Source: Gracilariopsis chorda (Eukaryota > Rhodophyta > Florideophyceae > Gracilariales > Gracilariaceae). Taken from it: a DNA stretch of 64,000 nt. The stretch covers positions 186,001-250,000 of the forward strand of contig NBIV01000002.1 in assembly GCA_003194525.1 (NCBI GenBank), written 5' to 3'. Each line of letters begins with the position of its first letter. Positions within the stretch are counted from its first letter, which is position 1. The translations under genes and the position numbers were made by a program. Below the pieces are notes generated by a model. That model saw nothing but the letters and a program-made list of their open reading frames with translations. It made no database searches and was not told the origin of the DNA. Of the stretch, positions 1 to 10,601 are shown one piece after another.

Positions 1-450
1 TCAACCCCCTTGCTCGCTTAACAGAACCCATTTCTGGGATACCAGTCTACTCACAGTTGTGGCTTCGCCGTGTATACGGTTTCATCCGGCCCTGCCGATA
101 TCCATCGAGTCCCTCTTGTGACTCGCCCCCTTTTCCCTCACTTCCCTATTCCTTTTCCTTTTCCTTTCCCCCTTTTTGGGTAGCCCCCGCTATCCGCGGC
201 TCACACCGACTCATTGTCGTGTGCGCCACCGTTTGGACTCGTGCCTCCTACTTGGAGCAATACACCGTGTGGACGGAGCTTCTCTGGTTTGCCAGCTACC
301 CCTTCCTACGCAAGTCGTGAAGGCTGACCTCGGCTTACAACCGACCTAGTCGTGTCATCCCTGGAAGGGCTCTGCTACTGCGTTCACCTCGTGAGAGGAA
401 GATCCCGAACGTCTTCGTGGTGTTCTCCCGTCGCCGGGCATTGCACCACA
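1..450 (+). mobile_element. Old gypsy LTR remnant, cut by the window edge
   Basis: This stretch aligns by eye, with much divergence, to the last 450 or so bases of the LTR at 58004-58832. Shared landmarks include the segment ending in TATCCGCGGC, the GTGAGAGGAAGATCCCGAA block and the terminal GCATTGCACCACA. The LTR starts outside the window, so I cannot say whether it is a solo LTR. Its inner end at 450 abuts the small-ORF repeat (unit a), which it truncates. It is an old, decayed copy. Confidence 0.75.
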
Positions 451-881
451 GTGAGAAGGAATATAATAGGGCTGACGGTATTCAGAAGACGACAGTTTCC
501 AGAAAACACCACTCCATGCAGTAGCCTATGCACGTAAAGATTCGCTACCTGGGCAGTGAGTTCATTCATTACCACAGCAGTTTCTTCCCATTTCATTTCC
601 CTTTCAGAAATACGACGGAGTACCTCTTCTAGTTCCTCTAACAAAGAAGAAGAAAATCCAACGCCTTCCACCTGTGCCGGGAATGCATCTGTAACCATCT
701 GCGCAGTCCACGGAGACGATGCCAGTAGTAAATTATTCTCTTTTGCTTCCATTTCGATAAACGGGTAGTATGAAACGGAGTGCTGTGATGAACTAGATTT
801 TTCTATCATGTCGCGAAGGAAAAAAGTTGCGTGTGGCCTGCAAATGATGAGATGGCTGGCAAAATGTTGATGAATTATCAA
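451..881 (-). pseudogene. Unknown small-ORF family, copy a (truncated by LTR)
   Basis: I do not recognise the product. The open frame (which runs on to 384 through LTR sequence) encodes a protein with the acidic stretch FIEMEAKENN, then LEELEEVLRRISE, then LYVHRLLHGVVFSGNCRLLN. Three other places in the window (10096-10601, 28052-28324, 29430-29851) encode the same order of blocks, so this is a family and not a chance ORF. The expected ATG of the family (M-S/P-R/K-P-D-A in copies b and d) is not conserved here, where the block reads ICRPHAT. The last residues are replaced by LTR-derived sequence. No membrane segment or known motif is visible. A dispersed repeat with its own ORF or a decayed host gene family are both possible. 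Confidence 0.55.
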
Positions 882-1650
882 TTTCCCTCACCAAATATTA
901 TATAGATGAAAAATACCCTACGAGGTATAATTATTTTTGCCAAGCTGTGTTTCCATTTCAGGTATGTCTCTCAATATAACTGATTATGAATTCTTGGATA
1001 AAAATAGTATGAAAAACTAGAGGATATGCGTATAGGACAATGCTCTATGACACTCCGAGCTCTGCAACCTCCAAACCAACTCGGGCCAGACCACTTCTTC
1101 TTCATTTGGGAAAACCATCTTCTCTTAAAGGTTTTTGCTCCCTCTGCCTCCAACACTACCCTTTGCCATCTTCCCTGGATAACTGTGCATCTTTAAATTA
1201 TACACACCGTTAGAAAATCTGCTGTCTAGTTCTGTTACAAGATCAGAAGGCTTACTAGTTGGCTTCAATCCACGCACTAGACCTAAGTTTTTGGTCATGC
1301 GTGTTTAGTGAAAACAGTTGTATCTTTAGTTTACTAGGCGTAAGGTTTTGGTCGGGCATCTGTTGTCTCCACTGTTTTCTCCACCGCTACTAGTGGGCCG
1401 CTATCTTGTGTACGCTTTTATCATCATCTCTTTCCGCCTTGCCTTAATTGAGGCCGTGGATTTCTTTTGCCTTTAGCCGCAGTACTCCCGTTGCTATTAA
1501 CCCTTTTCGGTCTACTATCTATTGGCATTGCTCGCGAGTGCTGGTACTCTGGATCTACGAACATATTTTCAAGCTACTCTCCAGCAAAGAAGGGTACAAA
1601 AAGGGCTGTTGTCGTCTGGTGTCGTGAAATCGTGCAACATGACACTCACA
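451..1650 (-). repeat. Dispersed repeat unit a (small ORF plus upstream block)
   Basis: The whole segment is collinear with 29430-30655 (unit d). Both have the small ORF, then an AT-rich TATA-like stretch (near 896-905 here), then a block containing CTTCTCTTA and CCAACACTAC, then a final block of about 350 bp ending near GTCGTGAAATCGTGCAACAT at 1620-1640. Units b and c carry the same end block in the opposite orientation relative to the window. No terminal inverted repeats or target duplication could be defined, so the class of this repeat is unknown. Confidence 0.65.
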
Positions 1651-2091
1651 CTATCCACTCATCCAGAGATAGCGAAATTTGGACTATCCGCGCAACCATG
1701 GTATAGACGTTTTCGGCCAGTTTCGGTGATTTCCAGTTGACACGTATACGCGTTTCTATGTGCACCAATCTGATGGCAGTCGATTTCTTCTTTCCGAGAT
1801 TGCCACAATACAAAACCGGAAAACGGGGAACACCTTGTGGGCATCATATCTACATTTCACTCTTGGTGACTCCTTGCCCTTCTATGCGCAGTTGATGGCC
1901 GAAGGGAAAAATCCATCTCTTTGCCACTATGCAACTCTCTTCTTCAACCGCAGTCCGTACCTTTATCTTGTTCGGCAGCTCGCCTTCAGTGTTTTGGCTT
2001 TGCAATCAACAAGCGTGCTCACCAATGCCGAGTGGACGAGTGCACTAACTTGGCTTATCTTCCGCTGTAAGTCGCAACTCTGCCCTCAACT
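1651..2091. other. Stretch without an assignable gene
   Basis: A 222-codon open frame starts at 1760, but it shows no recognisable motif and, from about 2090, overlaps the better supported start of the NB-ARC gene in another frame. I treat it as probably chance or as decayed upstream sequence of that gene. Confidence 0.4.
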
Positions 2092-5000
2092 ATGTCCGCC
2101 GAGGTATCTGCCGCCTTTGGCGCCGCCAGAACTACAACGTCGTTGGCAAGGCTGCCGTTTGAGTTTGCTGAGCGTGTGCGGCGGGGCAAGAGACTACCGT
2201 AAGATCTTCCAGGCCTTCGCCGTCATCATGAGTGGCTACGAGACATCATTGCGCAGTGCTCAGAAATATGGAATCAAAAACGTTTGGAAACGATGGTCAA
2301 GTCATGGAACGAACGCCTCTCTCTTGCCGAATCAGAGCTCGACAAGGTTAAAAGTGAAAACAGAGCGGGCTTGCGGGACACACATGTTAAGAGAGACGAT
2401 GAGAACCTTGCCCAAGCCAGGAAGCTGATATCTGACGTACAAGATGAAGCCATGGAAACACTAAAGGTTCACGACTTATTGAACGACCCCTTTAAGGTTC
2501 ACTACTGGAGGCCAAGCTCATCGCAACAATCGTTCTACCATTGTGATGGAGCGGACAGGGAGAGTATGATGGTTCGCGAGGGGAAGCTCCGAGAGCTCGT
2601 ACTGGCAGAGACGGCAGTGGATTGAGCCACTGCGATGTATTGCGCACATGGACCTGGCGGAATGAGGAAAACAATAGCCTTGTAATGGCTTTGTTGCGAC
2701 GAACAAGTGCGAGAAGGCTTCGAACATGGAATCCATTGGTTTTCGTTTGGAGCGGACCAGGAAAATGGAGAACTTGTGGAGCAGGTTAGACTATGTTCTA
2801 GATTTTGGTTCAGATGAGTTGGGAGATAAGTTGATGAATGAGCGCAGTGTGAAAGTGGCAATTCATAAGCTCAGTGCGCTCTTTGAGGATAAGACTGTCT
2901 TGTTTGTTATTGATGATGTGTAGGTCGCACGGAGAGAAGAACTGCATTTGTTTCGAAAGGTTCTTAACAAAGGGGCAAACTGTGCGATAGTCATCTCGTG
3001 CCGTGACGAAGGTATTGCTCAAGCATGTGACGAACGGGTACCGTTTGACTTTTTGCAGCCCATGGGGAATGTTTCGAAAAGGATACTTCTATCGTTAGTG
3101 GATGGGCAACAGAGAGAAGATGTACTGGACTGGGTGGAAGAGAAGGAGGAATGTAGACGATCGTTTGAGAGAGTGCTGAAGGGGATGGATTTTGTGTCTG
3201 TCAATTGCTGGCGCAAATCTAAGGGAAGAAATCGAAGACTGCTTTGATATGGAGGAAGCGACCGAAAACCTTTGCATCTGGGCACAGAGTGTAGTCGAGG
3301 AAGCGGACCTGATAAGTGCAGGGACTCGTGAATATCCGCGTGCTTTGCAACACATTGTAACTCAGAGCTTGAAGCATGGAAACATAGATTAAGGATTCGT
3401 AGCCTCCCGGAGAGATTGTGGGCGCCGGTTGAGGAAAACTTCAGACGGTTGTGCGTTATGCAGAAACAGAAGACGATGCCAGTAGGTGTATTAACGAAAC
3501 ATTGGAAACTTGGGAAGAAAGACACATTGCGATTGGTGAAAGCAATGGAGGAGATGTCGCTGTTGGAAGTGGTTCGTTTGAACAAGTTCGGGAAGGCTAT
3601 TCGCGCACACGATAAAATCATTGATTTCTGTCGGGAACAGGTTGTGAGCGAGAATGAAGAAGGAATTGTCAAGCAGCACAAAGAACTTCTAAAGTCGTTC
3701 TTAAGCGCTTCCACGCAAATTCATTGGCATACGGACGTATGGTACCGACCGTGGTGGGATCGTTCAGTTAGAGATGAGTACGTGATGGAGAACTTGGGGT
3801 ATCACCTGGTAGAGGCGAAACTGGAAAGAGAACTATGGGGCGTGTTGTGTGATGCGAGGTTATGATGCGATGGCTAGATGACCGGCGGGGATGGGTTGGT
3901 GTAGCGGAGAATTCTGAGAGAGTCATTCGGGCAGAGATTGGAGGTTGTGAGGGTGTAGATGAGTTGCGAAAGGCACTTGAGGGGTCATGGGCAAGATTAA
4001 GAAGTGACCGCTATTCGCTTGGATACCACATGTTTGCTCGTCTGGAGAAGAGTGGGTGTTTGAGCGTTACTCAATTCCTTGAAAGCATAGAACGGTTTGA
4101 GGATGGCCCATGGCTCCAGCCCGTGCGACCATACCTTGCTGATATGGATAGTAGGCAGGAGCAGTGCTACGAGCTTGGGGGTGAAGAACATGCTCTCTGG
4201 ATCTCTGAATATTCTTCATTTGCGTGTTCGTGGAATGGATGTGGAGTGAATGTTTGCGACTTCAGAACGCAAGAAGTCTGGCGTTCGGAGCCGTTAGATA
4301 TAAACTAGGGCGTATGTGTTTCCTTTACCAGTGACGGACATTACGCATTGGTTGTGGGCAGCGGAAGAAGGACAACCGTTGCATATTTGTGCAAGTTCAA
4401 AGAGAGCGAAGTAAGGCAATACGCTGATACGGAAGAATGGGTAAACGCATGCAGCTCATGTGCCATATGCTCGTGGGAGAAATTTGTGCTTGGATTCCTA
4501 AGGGGTAGTGTGGTTTTGACAAAAGTGCACAGTGATGGCAGTCTGCAGCACACATCGCTCTCCGGACACGAAGACCGTGTTACGTGCTTGACGTTTAGCG
4601 CGGATGGGACGTGCGTGGCTTCTGGTTCGTCGGACCGCACTGTTCGGGTGTGGAGCGTTGACGAAGGCACGCAGCTGTGTGCGCTAGCCGGGCCCGAAGA
4701 CGCGGTTGCGTGCGTGACACTCAACGCCGATGGGACGCGCGTGGCTTTTGGTTTGTGGGACGACACTGTTCGGGTGCGGAGCGTTGACGATGGCACGCAG
4801 CTTTGCGTGCTCTCCGGACACTAAGAAGAGGTTACATGCGTGACACTCAACGCCGATGGGACGCGCGTGGCTTCTGGTTCGTCGAACGGCACTGTTCAGG
4901 TGTGGAGCGTTGACGAAGGCACGCTGCTATGCGCGCTCTCCGGACATTGTGGTAGGGTTAAATGTGTGGCGTTCAACGCAGATGGGACGCGCTTGGCTTC

Positions 5001-5745
5001 TGGTTCGGCAGACTGTACTGTTCGGGTGTGAAGTGTTGGCGATGGCACGCAGCTTTGCGTGCTCTCCGGACACTAAGAAGAGGTTACATGCGTGACACTC
5101 AACGCCGATGGGACGCGCGTGGCTTCTGGTTCGTCGAACGGCACTGTTCAGGTGTGGAGCGTTGACGAAGGCACGCTGCTATGCGCGCTCTCCGGACATT
5201 GTGGTAGGGTTAAATGTGTGGCGTTCAACGCAGATGGGACGCGCTTGGCTTCTGGTTCGGCAGACTGTACTGTTCGGGTGTGAAGTGTTGGCGATGGCAC
5301 GCAGCCAAGCGAGCTGTCCGGACACAAGGCCGAGGTTGAGTGTGTGGGGTTCAGTGCGAATGGGACACGCGTGGCTTCTGGTTCTTTCGACCACACTGCG
5401 CGGGTTTGGAGCGTTGACGATGGCACGCAGCCGTGTGTGCTCTCCGGGCACGATGGCTTGGTTATGTGCGTGGCGTTAAGCGCAAATGATACGCGGGTGG
5501 CTTCTGGTTCGTGGGACCACACTGTTCGGGTGTGGAGCGTTGGCGAAGGCATGCAGCTGTGCGCGCTCTTCGGACACGAAGACGTGGTTGAATGCGTAAC
5601 GCTGAGCGCCGATGGGATGCGCGTGGCTTCTGGTTCGTGGGACCTCACTGTTCCGGTGTGGATCGTTGGCGAAGACACATCTGAAGCGGATCACGTTTGG
5701 TCTGTGCCAAGCAGCCCTCGTCAAATTTCTCTGCGTTCGCAGTAG
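2092..5745 (+). pseudogene. NB-ARC/WD40 (STAND NTPase) pseudogene
   Basis: Fragments in successive frames follow the order of an Apaf-1-like NB-ARC/WD40 signalling ATPase. A start MSAEVSAAFG at 2092 is followed by a possible coiled-coil stretch (2284-2500). A P-loop relic GPGGMRKT lies near 2650, where the usual G before K is R. Next come HWFSFG near 2740, the Walker B/kinase-2 segment KTVLFVIDDV ending at 2920, an RNBS-B-like AIVISCRDEG near 2990, a winged-helix-like part (3416-3865) and a linker (3862-4308). At least seven WD40 units follow from about 4550, recognisable by SGHEDRVTCLTFSADGT and VASGSSDRTVRVWS. The frame changes or stops many times, including TAA inside a WD unit at 4822-4824 and TGA at 5029-5031, so it cannot make a full protein. 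Known STAND proteins oligomerise on ligand sensing by the WD40 part; the ligand cannot be inferred. Confidence 0.85.
4788..5291 (+). repeat. 252-bp exact tandem duplication inside the WD40 region
   Basis: Positions 4788-5039 and 5040-5291 read identical as far as I can compare. Each copy is 84 codons, exactly two WD40 units, and each contains the same in-frame TAA and TGA. The duplication therefore postdates those stops, or the copies were homogenised afterwards. Confidence 0.85.
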
Positions 5746-6654
5746 CAGTTATAGGGATATAGGGATACCCCTGGTACGGAGGTCTTGAGGCGGTGCTTTT
5801 CGATGGCAATTGTTTTGAGATGAGTGTACCAAGTTTGGGCTCCAGGTCGGACTTGTCGGGTGGGCAGCAACCGACAAAGACACTCTGGCGAATCACAGAT
5901 ACTTCAGTAAGCGTTAAACACAGGAATGATACGTTTGTGTTGGCGACGTTTTCAGAACACAGGCGCCGTCAAACCTCGCACTGGGGTACGAGAAGTATAG
6001 CTCGCGGAATGTTTGATGGCAGATTAATGATTTACCGCATGCGTACTCCGCGGAGTTATAGTTCTTAAGCACGGCATTGTTTTTCGAGGAATGTGTGTGT
6101 GTGTGTGTGTATGTGTTTACTTGCACGTGCCTCTAATTCGGAGGCAACGGTACTAACTTTCTACAAGCACCAAGGCTAGAAGGCTAATCATCTATTCGAC
6201 GGCTAAATAGACCCAATCGCATTCGAAGAATGATGATACGCCCTGGAGTTCTGCTTCTTCTGCAACGTTTCCATCCACACGAGCAGCCCCTTACAACGCT
6301 AAAATCACTGCAGCTGTCTAGTTTCTCGTTTTATAGCAAGCTTTGCACATTAATGTGGCTTGTTGCAGTGAGGGTTTCTGTTCTTTTCGAGCCTTGTTCT
6401 CCTTGTCGAATACTCTTGGTAGAGTTTCTAAACTCTTCAAGCCGAGGGGCATCCCAAAGCGGCTTCTCTGCACCTTAACCCCGAAATCGTATGCAAAGTC
6501 TCTTGTAACGGTCCTTGTATCTTTGGTAACCATAGAACTTGGGTCGAGAGGAAATCTTTATACTAAAACTGAAGATGCTGATACGCCAATATTATTGTTG
6601 CAATACGCTATGACGTGTAAGATGAGACTTGGGTACATGAAAAGCTTCAAACCC
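5746..6654. other. Region between WD40 pseudogene and peptidase gene
   Basis: The first part (5793-6068) holds an open frame that may be a decayed tail of the WD40 gene, since it continues directly after its last stop. A short TG microsatellite lies at about 6089-6115. The rest looks like 3' flanking sequence of the convergently oriented peptidase gene. The open frame at 6343-6705 has no recognisable motif and overlaps the peptidase end, so I do not call it a gene. Confidence 0.4.
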
Positions 6655-8040
6655 CTACTGGCATGCCGACATATTGCTAACGGCCCCATGAGCTGCGAAC
6701 TCTAAAAACAAGAGCATACCACACGGGTGCAGGCTAACAACATGATCCGCTCCCTTCACCACAGCTACATTATTCTTCAATACCGCGTCCAAGTCCACAA
6801 CATCTTCCATTGGGGTTATAGCATCTAAGTCGCCAACAAGCACCAACGCCGGGATATATTTTTGTTGTCCTTTGTCCAGAGGAAGCCCTTCTCTCCTTAA
6901 CTGGGGAACCGACATCGCAGGACAGTGCTTTGCCAGAGACTCAAATCCTTCAGTCAAATAAAACGGAGAAAACCCATATAGCCCCACTTTACGCAACACA
7001 TCGTAGCCAAGCATAGTGAGCCTCTCTATGAATCCAGCGTCAATGTCCCAAGGAACCAAATCCACCATGCTGTTGCAAAGGGTTGACACAGACATTGCAA
7101 CTGAAAAGTTTCGAAGCGGTTGGACAGAAGGCTCCAGGCTCCTGGCGATTTCTTTCAAGCCGGTATAGTTCTTTTCATTGGCAGCACTGGCAATCGAACT
7201 GGCAAAGGAATCTGACGGGAATCTGTACATGTGGAAAAGAATTCTCGGATCGATTTTAAGATCCTCTCTCAAAGTTCTGTTCCACCGTAAGCGGCGGAGA
7301 ACGGACTTCAATTGGTTCTTGAATTTCCTGGCTGAAAAGTTTGGATTGTGTTTGTTCTTCTCTGCGTGGATTCGAGCATATGCTGCATGATGACGTACTT
7401 CGTACAAATCAGTGTAGCGCATTGGCAGAGGAGAATCTAGTAGCATAGAGTGAACGCTATCTGGATAGAGAACACCATAGGCTTGCGAAATGAGAGTGCC
7501 GTATGACACGCCAAACAAATCCAGTTGCTTAAAATTGAGAGCATTTCGAAGCATTTCCAGATCATTCACTATAGCATTTGTTGAGTAATGGAAAACCTCA
7601 TTCCCTATCTCTGAAAAACAGCGACGAATATTGAGAAGGTCAATGTCAAAGGAAAGTGGTTTTGCTTGTAGTGAGCAGTTCAAGCGAGAAGAATTCCCGG
7701 TTCCACGGGGATCGAATAGAATAACAGGGCGCTTCAGTTCGTCTATCAGGTCGAGAGAAGTGAGTTCTCTTGGAGAATGTGTCAAGATACTCCCACCGGG
7801 ACCTCCTGGTACAAGAACAAACGCAATGTCGGAGTTTGTTGGGATAGAGGGATAAGTTATGGCATAGTGAATGGAAATATTGACGGTAGTTGAAGGATTT
7901 GCATGGTCCAGTGGCACGGTTAGCTTCCCACAAGTTGAATTGGACAAAGAGTCTGGACAAGGAATTTCTTCTATCGAGGCGTATGCCAAACACAGGAGCA
8001 CCTGGAAGAGCAAAAGAGAGAGCAGTGAAGAGCGAAGCAT
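6655..8040 (-). CDS. Secreted S33-family serine peptidase (alpha/beta hydrolase)
   Basis: An intact 461-residue frame resembles proline iminopeptidase/tripeptidyl aminopeptidase-type S33 enzymes, which remove residues or short peptides from the N-terminus of peptides. A hydrophobic signal peptide covers about residues 1-21. The oxyanion-hole loop VPGGPGGS is at 77-84, followed by FDPRGTGNSS at 109-118. The nucleophile elbow GVSYG is at 177-181, giving catalytic Ser179. The acid is in VGDLDAITP (Asp404 or Asp406; by family pattern probably the one before AITP), and the base is His433 in GADHVVSLHP. Nine N-X-S/T sequons (for example at 34, 54, 254 and 456) and several cysteines fit an extracellular or vacuolar glycoprotein. 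Length is normal for the family. The first ATG directly precedes the signal peptide, which fixes the start. No intron is needed. This is the only apparently functional host gene in the window. Substrate specificity cannot be read from sequence. Confidence 0.9.
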   Translation of the reverse strand: MLRSSLLSLLLFQVLLCLAYASIEEIPCPDSLSNSTCGKLTVPLDHANPSTTVNISIHYAITYPSIPTNSDIAFVLVPGGPGGSILTHSPRELTSLDLIDELKRPVILFDPRGTGNSSRLNCSLQAKPLSFDIDLLNIRRCFSEIGNEVFHYSTNAIVNDLEMLRNALNFKQLDLFGVSYGTLISQAYGVLYPDSVHSMLLDSPLPMRYTDLYEVRHHAAYARIHAEKNKHNPNFSARKFKNQLKSVLRRLRWNRTLREDLKIDPRILFHMYRFPSDSFASSIASAANEKNYTGLKEIARSLEPSVQPLRNFSVAMSVSTLCNSMVDLVPWDIDAGFIERLTMLGYDVLRKVGLYGFSPFYLTEGFESLAKHCPAMSVPQLRREGLPLDKGQQKYIPALVLVGDLDAITPMEDVVDLDAVLKNNVAVVKGADHVVSLHPCGMLLFLEFAAHGAVSNMSACQ

Positions 8041-8126
8041 TGTGCGATGTAGACGAAATGCGGTGGATCTAATGCGGATCGAACGGTGAGCTCAAGATGA
8101 TTTGGGCCCAAGTGGCGGCGGAGAGT

Positions 8127-8135
8127 TCTATTTAT
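8127..8135 (-). promoter_or_regulatory. Possible TATA-like element of the peptidase gene
   Basis: On the minus strand the sequence ATAAATAGA lies about 90 bases upstream of the peptidase ATG, a plausible TATA-box spacing if the 5' leader is about 60 bases. This rests on position and composition only. Confidence 0.3.
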
Positions 8136-8352
8136 GTTGTGCGAGCAGATGAATCCACCGGTGTTTGTCTTGGTGAACAGCAGTGGATAGTATGAGGAAG
8201 AGATGGCGACTATGCGCCAATCCGAAGTATTGATATTTTTAAATGGAAGCCATAGCTCGCCAATCAAACCATGGATCTCTTACACGCTGGTGAGATGTTG
8301 TCGGCTCAAAACGGCCGCACCAGAGTTTCAAACGTGTTAACAAATTCTTTGC

Positions 8353-8394
8353 CCAGGCTTGGTGATGCCATCCCCAGGCTTGGTGATGCCATCC
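8353..8394 (+). repeat. Two direct copies of a 21-bp sequence
   Basis: The 21-mer beginning CCAGGCTTGGTGATGCC occurs twice back to back. It lies in the region upstream of the peptidase gene. No protein motif is associated with it. Confidence 0.9.
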
Positions 8395-9288
8395 CCATCT
8401 ACTTGTCATTATTGTTGGGAAACAGAGTTGAACCCCAACGTGATGAGCTGCACTTCTAAACGAGCCAATCGCGCAAATCGCATATCGGTATGAAGGTCTG
8501 TAGATTTGTCGTGTCTACTGAACGCATTTGACAAAGTGTATGCGAAGCACGTGCGATCAAGGGATGTCTCCTAGAACGTTGTTGTTACGAAGCTATGCAT
8601 GAAACCCTGTCAATAAAAGATCACATATGCTTTGTTGCAGTGTCCATAACGGGTTGAAGTAGTACCTACACCTCAACAGTTCACACTTCTGTCATTTAAT
8701 TGTGGATATAATGTCAACGTCGCTTTCAAATCCGATCCGATATCGACATGGACACATGGAGGGATTCACAGTTCAGGAGGTCGACCCGGCCATATCACTG
8801 TGTGGAAGGTGAACAGTGAGCCCCTTGCTAAGGCTTAATTACTCGCTTCACTGGCAGTTTGCCAACTGTTAGCCAGCAAGCACTTATCAAAGCATTGCAA
8901 AAACATGATGCAAGAAGTCGTGCATTGTGCGCTTATTCTTTGGGAATAGCAGAAAGCAGTTGTTTTCTAAGTCCAAGTAAGTCGTGACGAAGCAACAACA
9001 AGTAATGGAAAGCATCCGCTGTTCTACATGGACATCTCTGATTGGCACGGAGATAAGGACATATGCGCCATACCGCGAATGCTTCCAGCAGGGAGCCACA
9101 CTTAGTGGCGCTTCGGGCTATTACACAACCGTATTGAGTAGGAGCCGCAGCAGCAGTGCTTGTGTGCTCCAAAGCTGCTGACAGGATTCAAATATCTCAA
9201 TGATCCGCATGATCCGAAATCCAAGATGATGGGTAGAAAACCAGAAAATGCTTACAGATACAAAAGTTCTCAGAAACTTTTGATAATA
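8395..9288. other. Intergenic sequence, nothing recognised
   Basis: Only short scattered frames are present, none with a recognisable motif, repeat or RNA structure that I can support. Confidence 0.5.
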
Positions 9289-10601
9289 GAGGGATTACGC
9301 AAATTGTGAGTGTGATGGTGCATGATGTCACGACACCGGACGAAGACGGTCCTCTTTGTACCCTTACTTGCTGGAGAGTAGATCAAACATATATTCGTAG
9401 CTCAACACAACTAGCACAGGCGTGCAACGCCAATATAATAAATAGGCACAAACTGCGACAAAGAACCAAAACGCAAGGTAGACAAGTAGCCCGGTAGTGA
9501 CCGTACAACATAAAGAGCGACAAATCCAGAAACAATGTAGTAAAGAGACTACAACAGCCCATAATCTAGGGGATCAAAATCTTAGATCTAGCATAGAGCT
9601 TATGATCAGTTCTAGCATAGCGCAATGGCCTACACGCACGACCAAAACCTTAGATCTAGTGCGCGGCCGAAGGTCACCTTGCTACACAAGACGAACCCAA
9701 ACAAGGGCAGCGTTGTACAAGAACGTGGGAAAATACGGGACAAAGAGCCGCAACACGTAAAGAGGTGAGTGGTGAGGAGTGTGGTTGATGGCAGGGAGGA
9801 GCAAACTGCTCTAACAGAAGGTGGGGTTGCCGAAGAGAGGAGAGCTGGTCTGGACCGAGTTGGATTGGAGGCCGCGGAGCTCGGGCTTTTGTAAACAATT
9901 GTTATATTTGCATACCTCCTAGTTCTGCATACAAGGTCAAAGTAAGAACCCATAATAACCTGATATTGGTCACATCTTTGCAATGAAGTACCAGCTCGGC
10001 AAAAGATGTTATACCTCTTAGGGTATTTTGTTGTCTTTATAATATCTGCTGAAGGCACCAGATAATTCCAGCAAAATTGTTGCAGCCACCTCATAATGCC
10101 CAAGCCTGACGCAATCACTCTCTTTCGAGACCTTTCTGATGACTCCAGCTCATTGTACCACTCCATTCCGTAAAAACAATCCTTCGAGATGGAAGCTGAA
10201 GAGGAAGTCGAAAAAGATGAAAGTATGTGCGCGCGAACCCTAAAAGACACCGCACAGGACGCCTTGGCATGGTTACCACCACATGTCGAAGGGTTCGGGT
10301 GTTCCAGAGATCTACTACTAGAATTCGAGGAAAACCTCAGCTGCATATCCGAGAACGAAACCACCATTGAGGCTGGGCCACCAGGGTTAATGATATTGTT
10401 GCCCAGATACCAAGCTTGTACGTGCATGGACTGTTTCATCACATGATATTTTCTGCCAACTGTCATGCCCTGCAGAACCTCATGCCTATTCATTCCATGC
10501 TTATGATGATAGATGCTCGTTTGAACAACGAAAACTATGATTGTAGCGCTGATGTGATGCTATATTTTGCTAGTACCGTATTGCGGCGACGCCGTGGTTG
10601 A
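9289..10601 (+). repeat. Dispersed repeat unit b
   Basis: The same unit as at 451-1650 and 29430-30655, here with the ORF on the plus strand. It begins near TTGTGAGTGTGATGG (9303), which corresponds to the terminal block of the other copies read backwards. It continues through a GC-rich stretch shared with unit c (GTAAACAATT at 9892), then a TATA-like region (about 10030-10050), then the small ORF. It is diverged from units c and d. Confidence 0.6.
10096..10601 (+). pseudogene. Unknown small-ORF family, copy b
   Basis: From the ATG at 10096 the sequence encodes MPKPDAITLFRDLSDDSS, which matches the start of copy d. It then gives EMEAEEEVEKDES, HVEGFGCSRDLLLEFEENLSCISE and finally YVHGLFHHMIFSANCHALQN, matching copies a and c block by block. 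At least one stop and one frame change interrupt it, so it is a decayed copy. The protein would be about 150 residues, acidic in the middle, with a conserved hydrophobic C-terminal motif (LYVHGLLHGMLF-type). No known domain is recognised. Confidence 0.55.

Noticed and set aside
1760-2428. A 222-codon plus-strand ORF before the NB-ARC pseudogene
   Set aside because: No recognisable motif, and its second half overlaps the better supported start of the NB-ARC gene in another frame.
6187-6208. A sequence CATCTATTCGACGGCTAAAT that recurs with one change near 38744-38763
   Set aside because: Too short and without shared flanks; could be chance or a tiny repeat fragment.
6343-6705. A 120-codon plus-strand ORF
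   Set aside because: It lies in the 3' flank of the peptidase gene and overlaps its end on the opposite strand; no motif.
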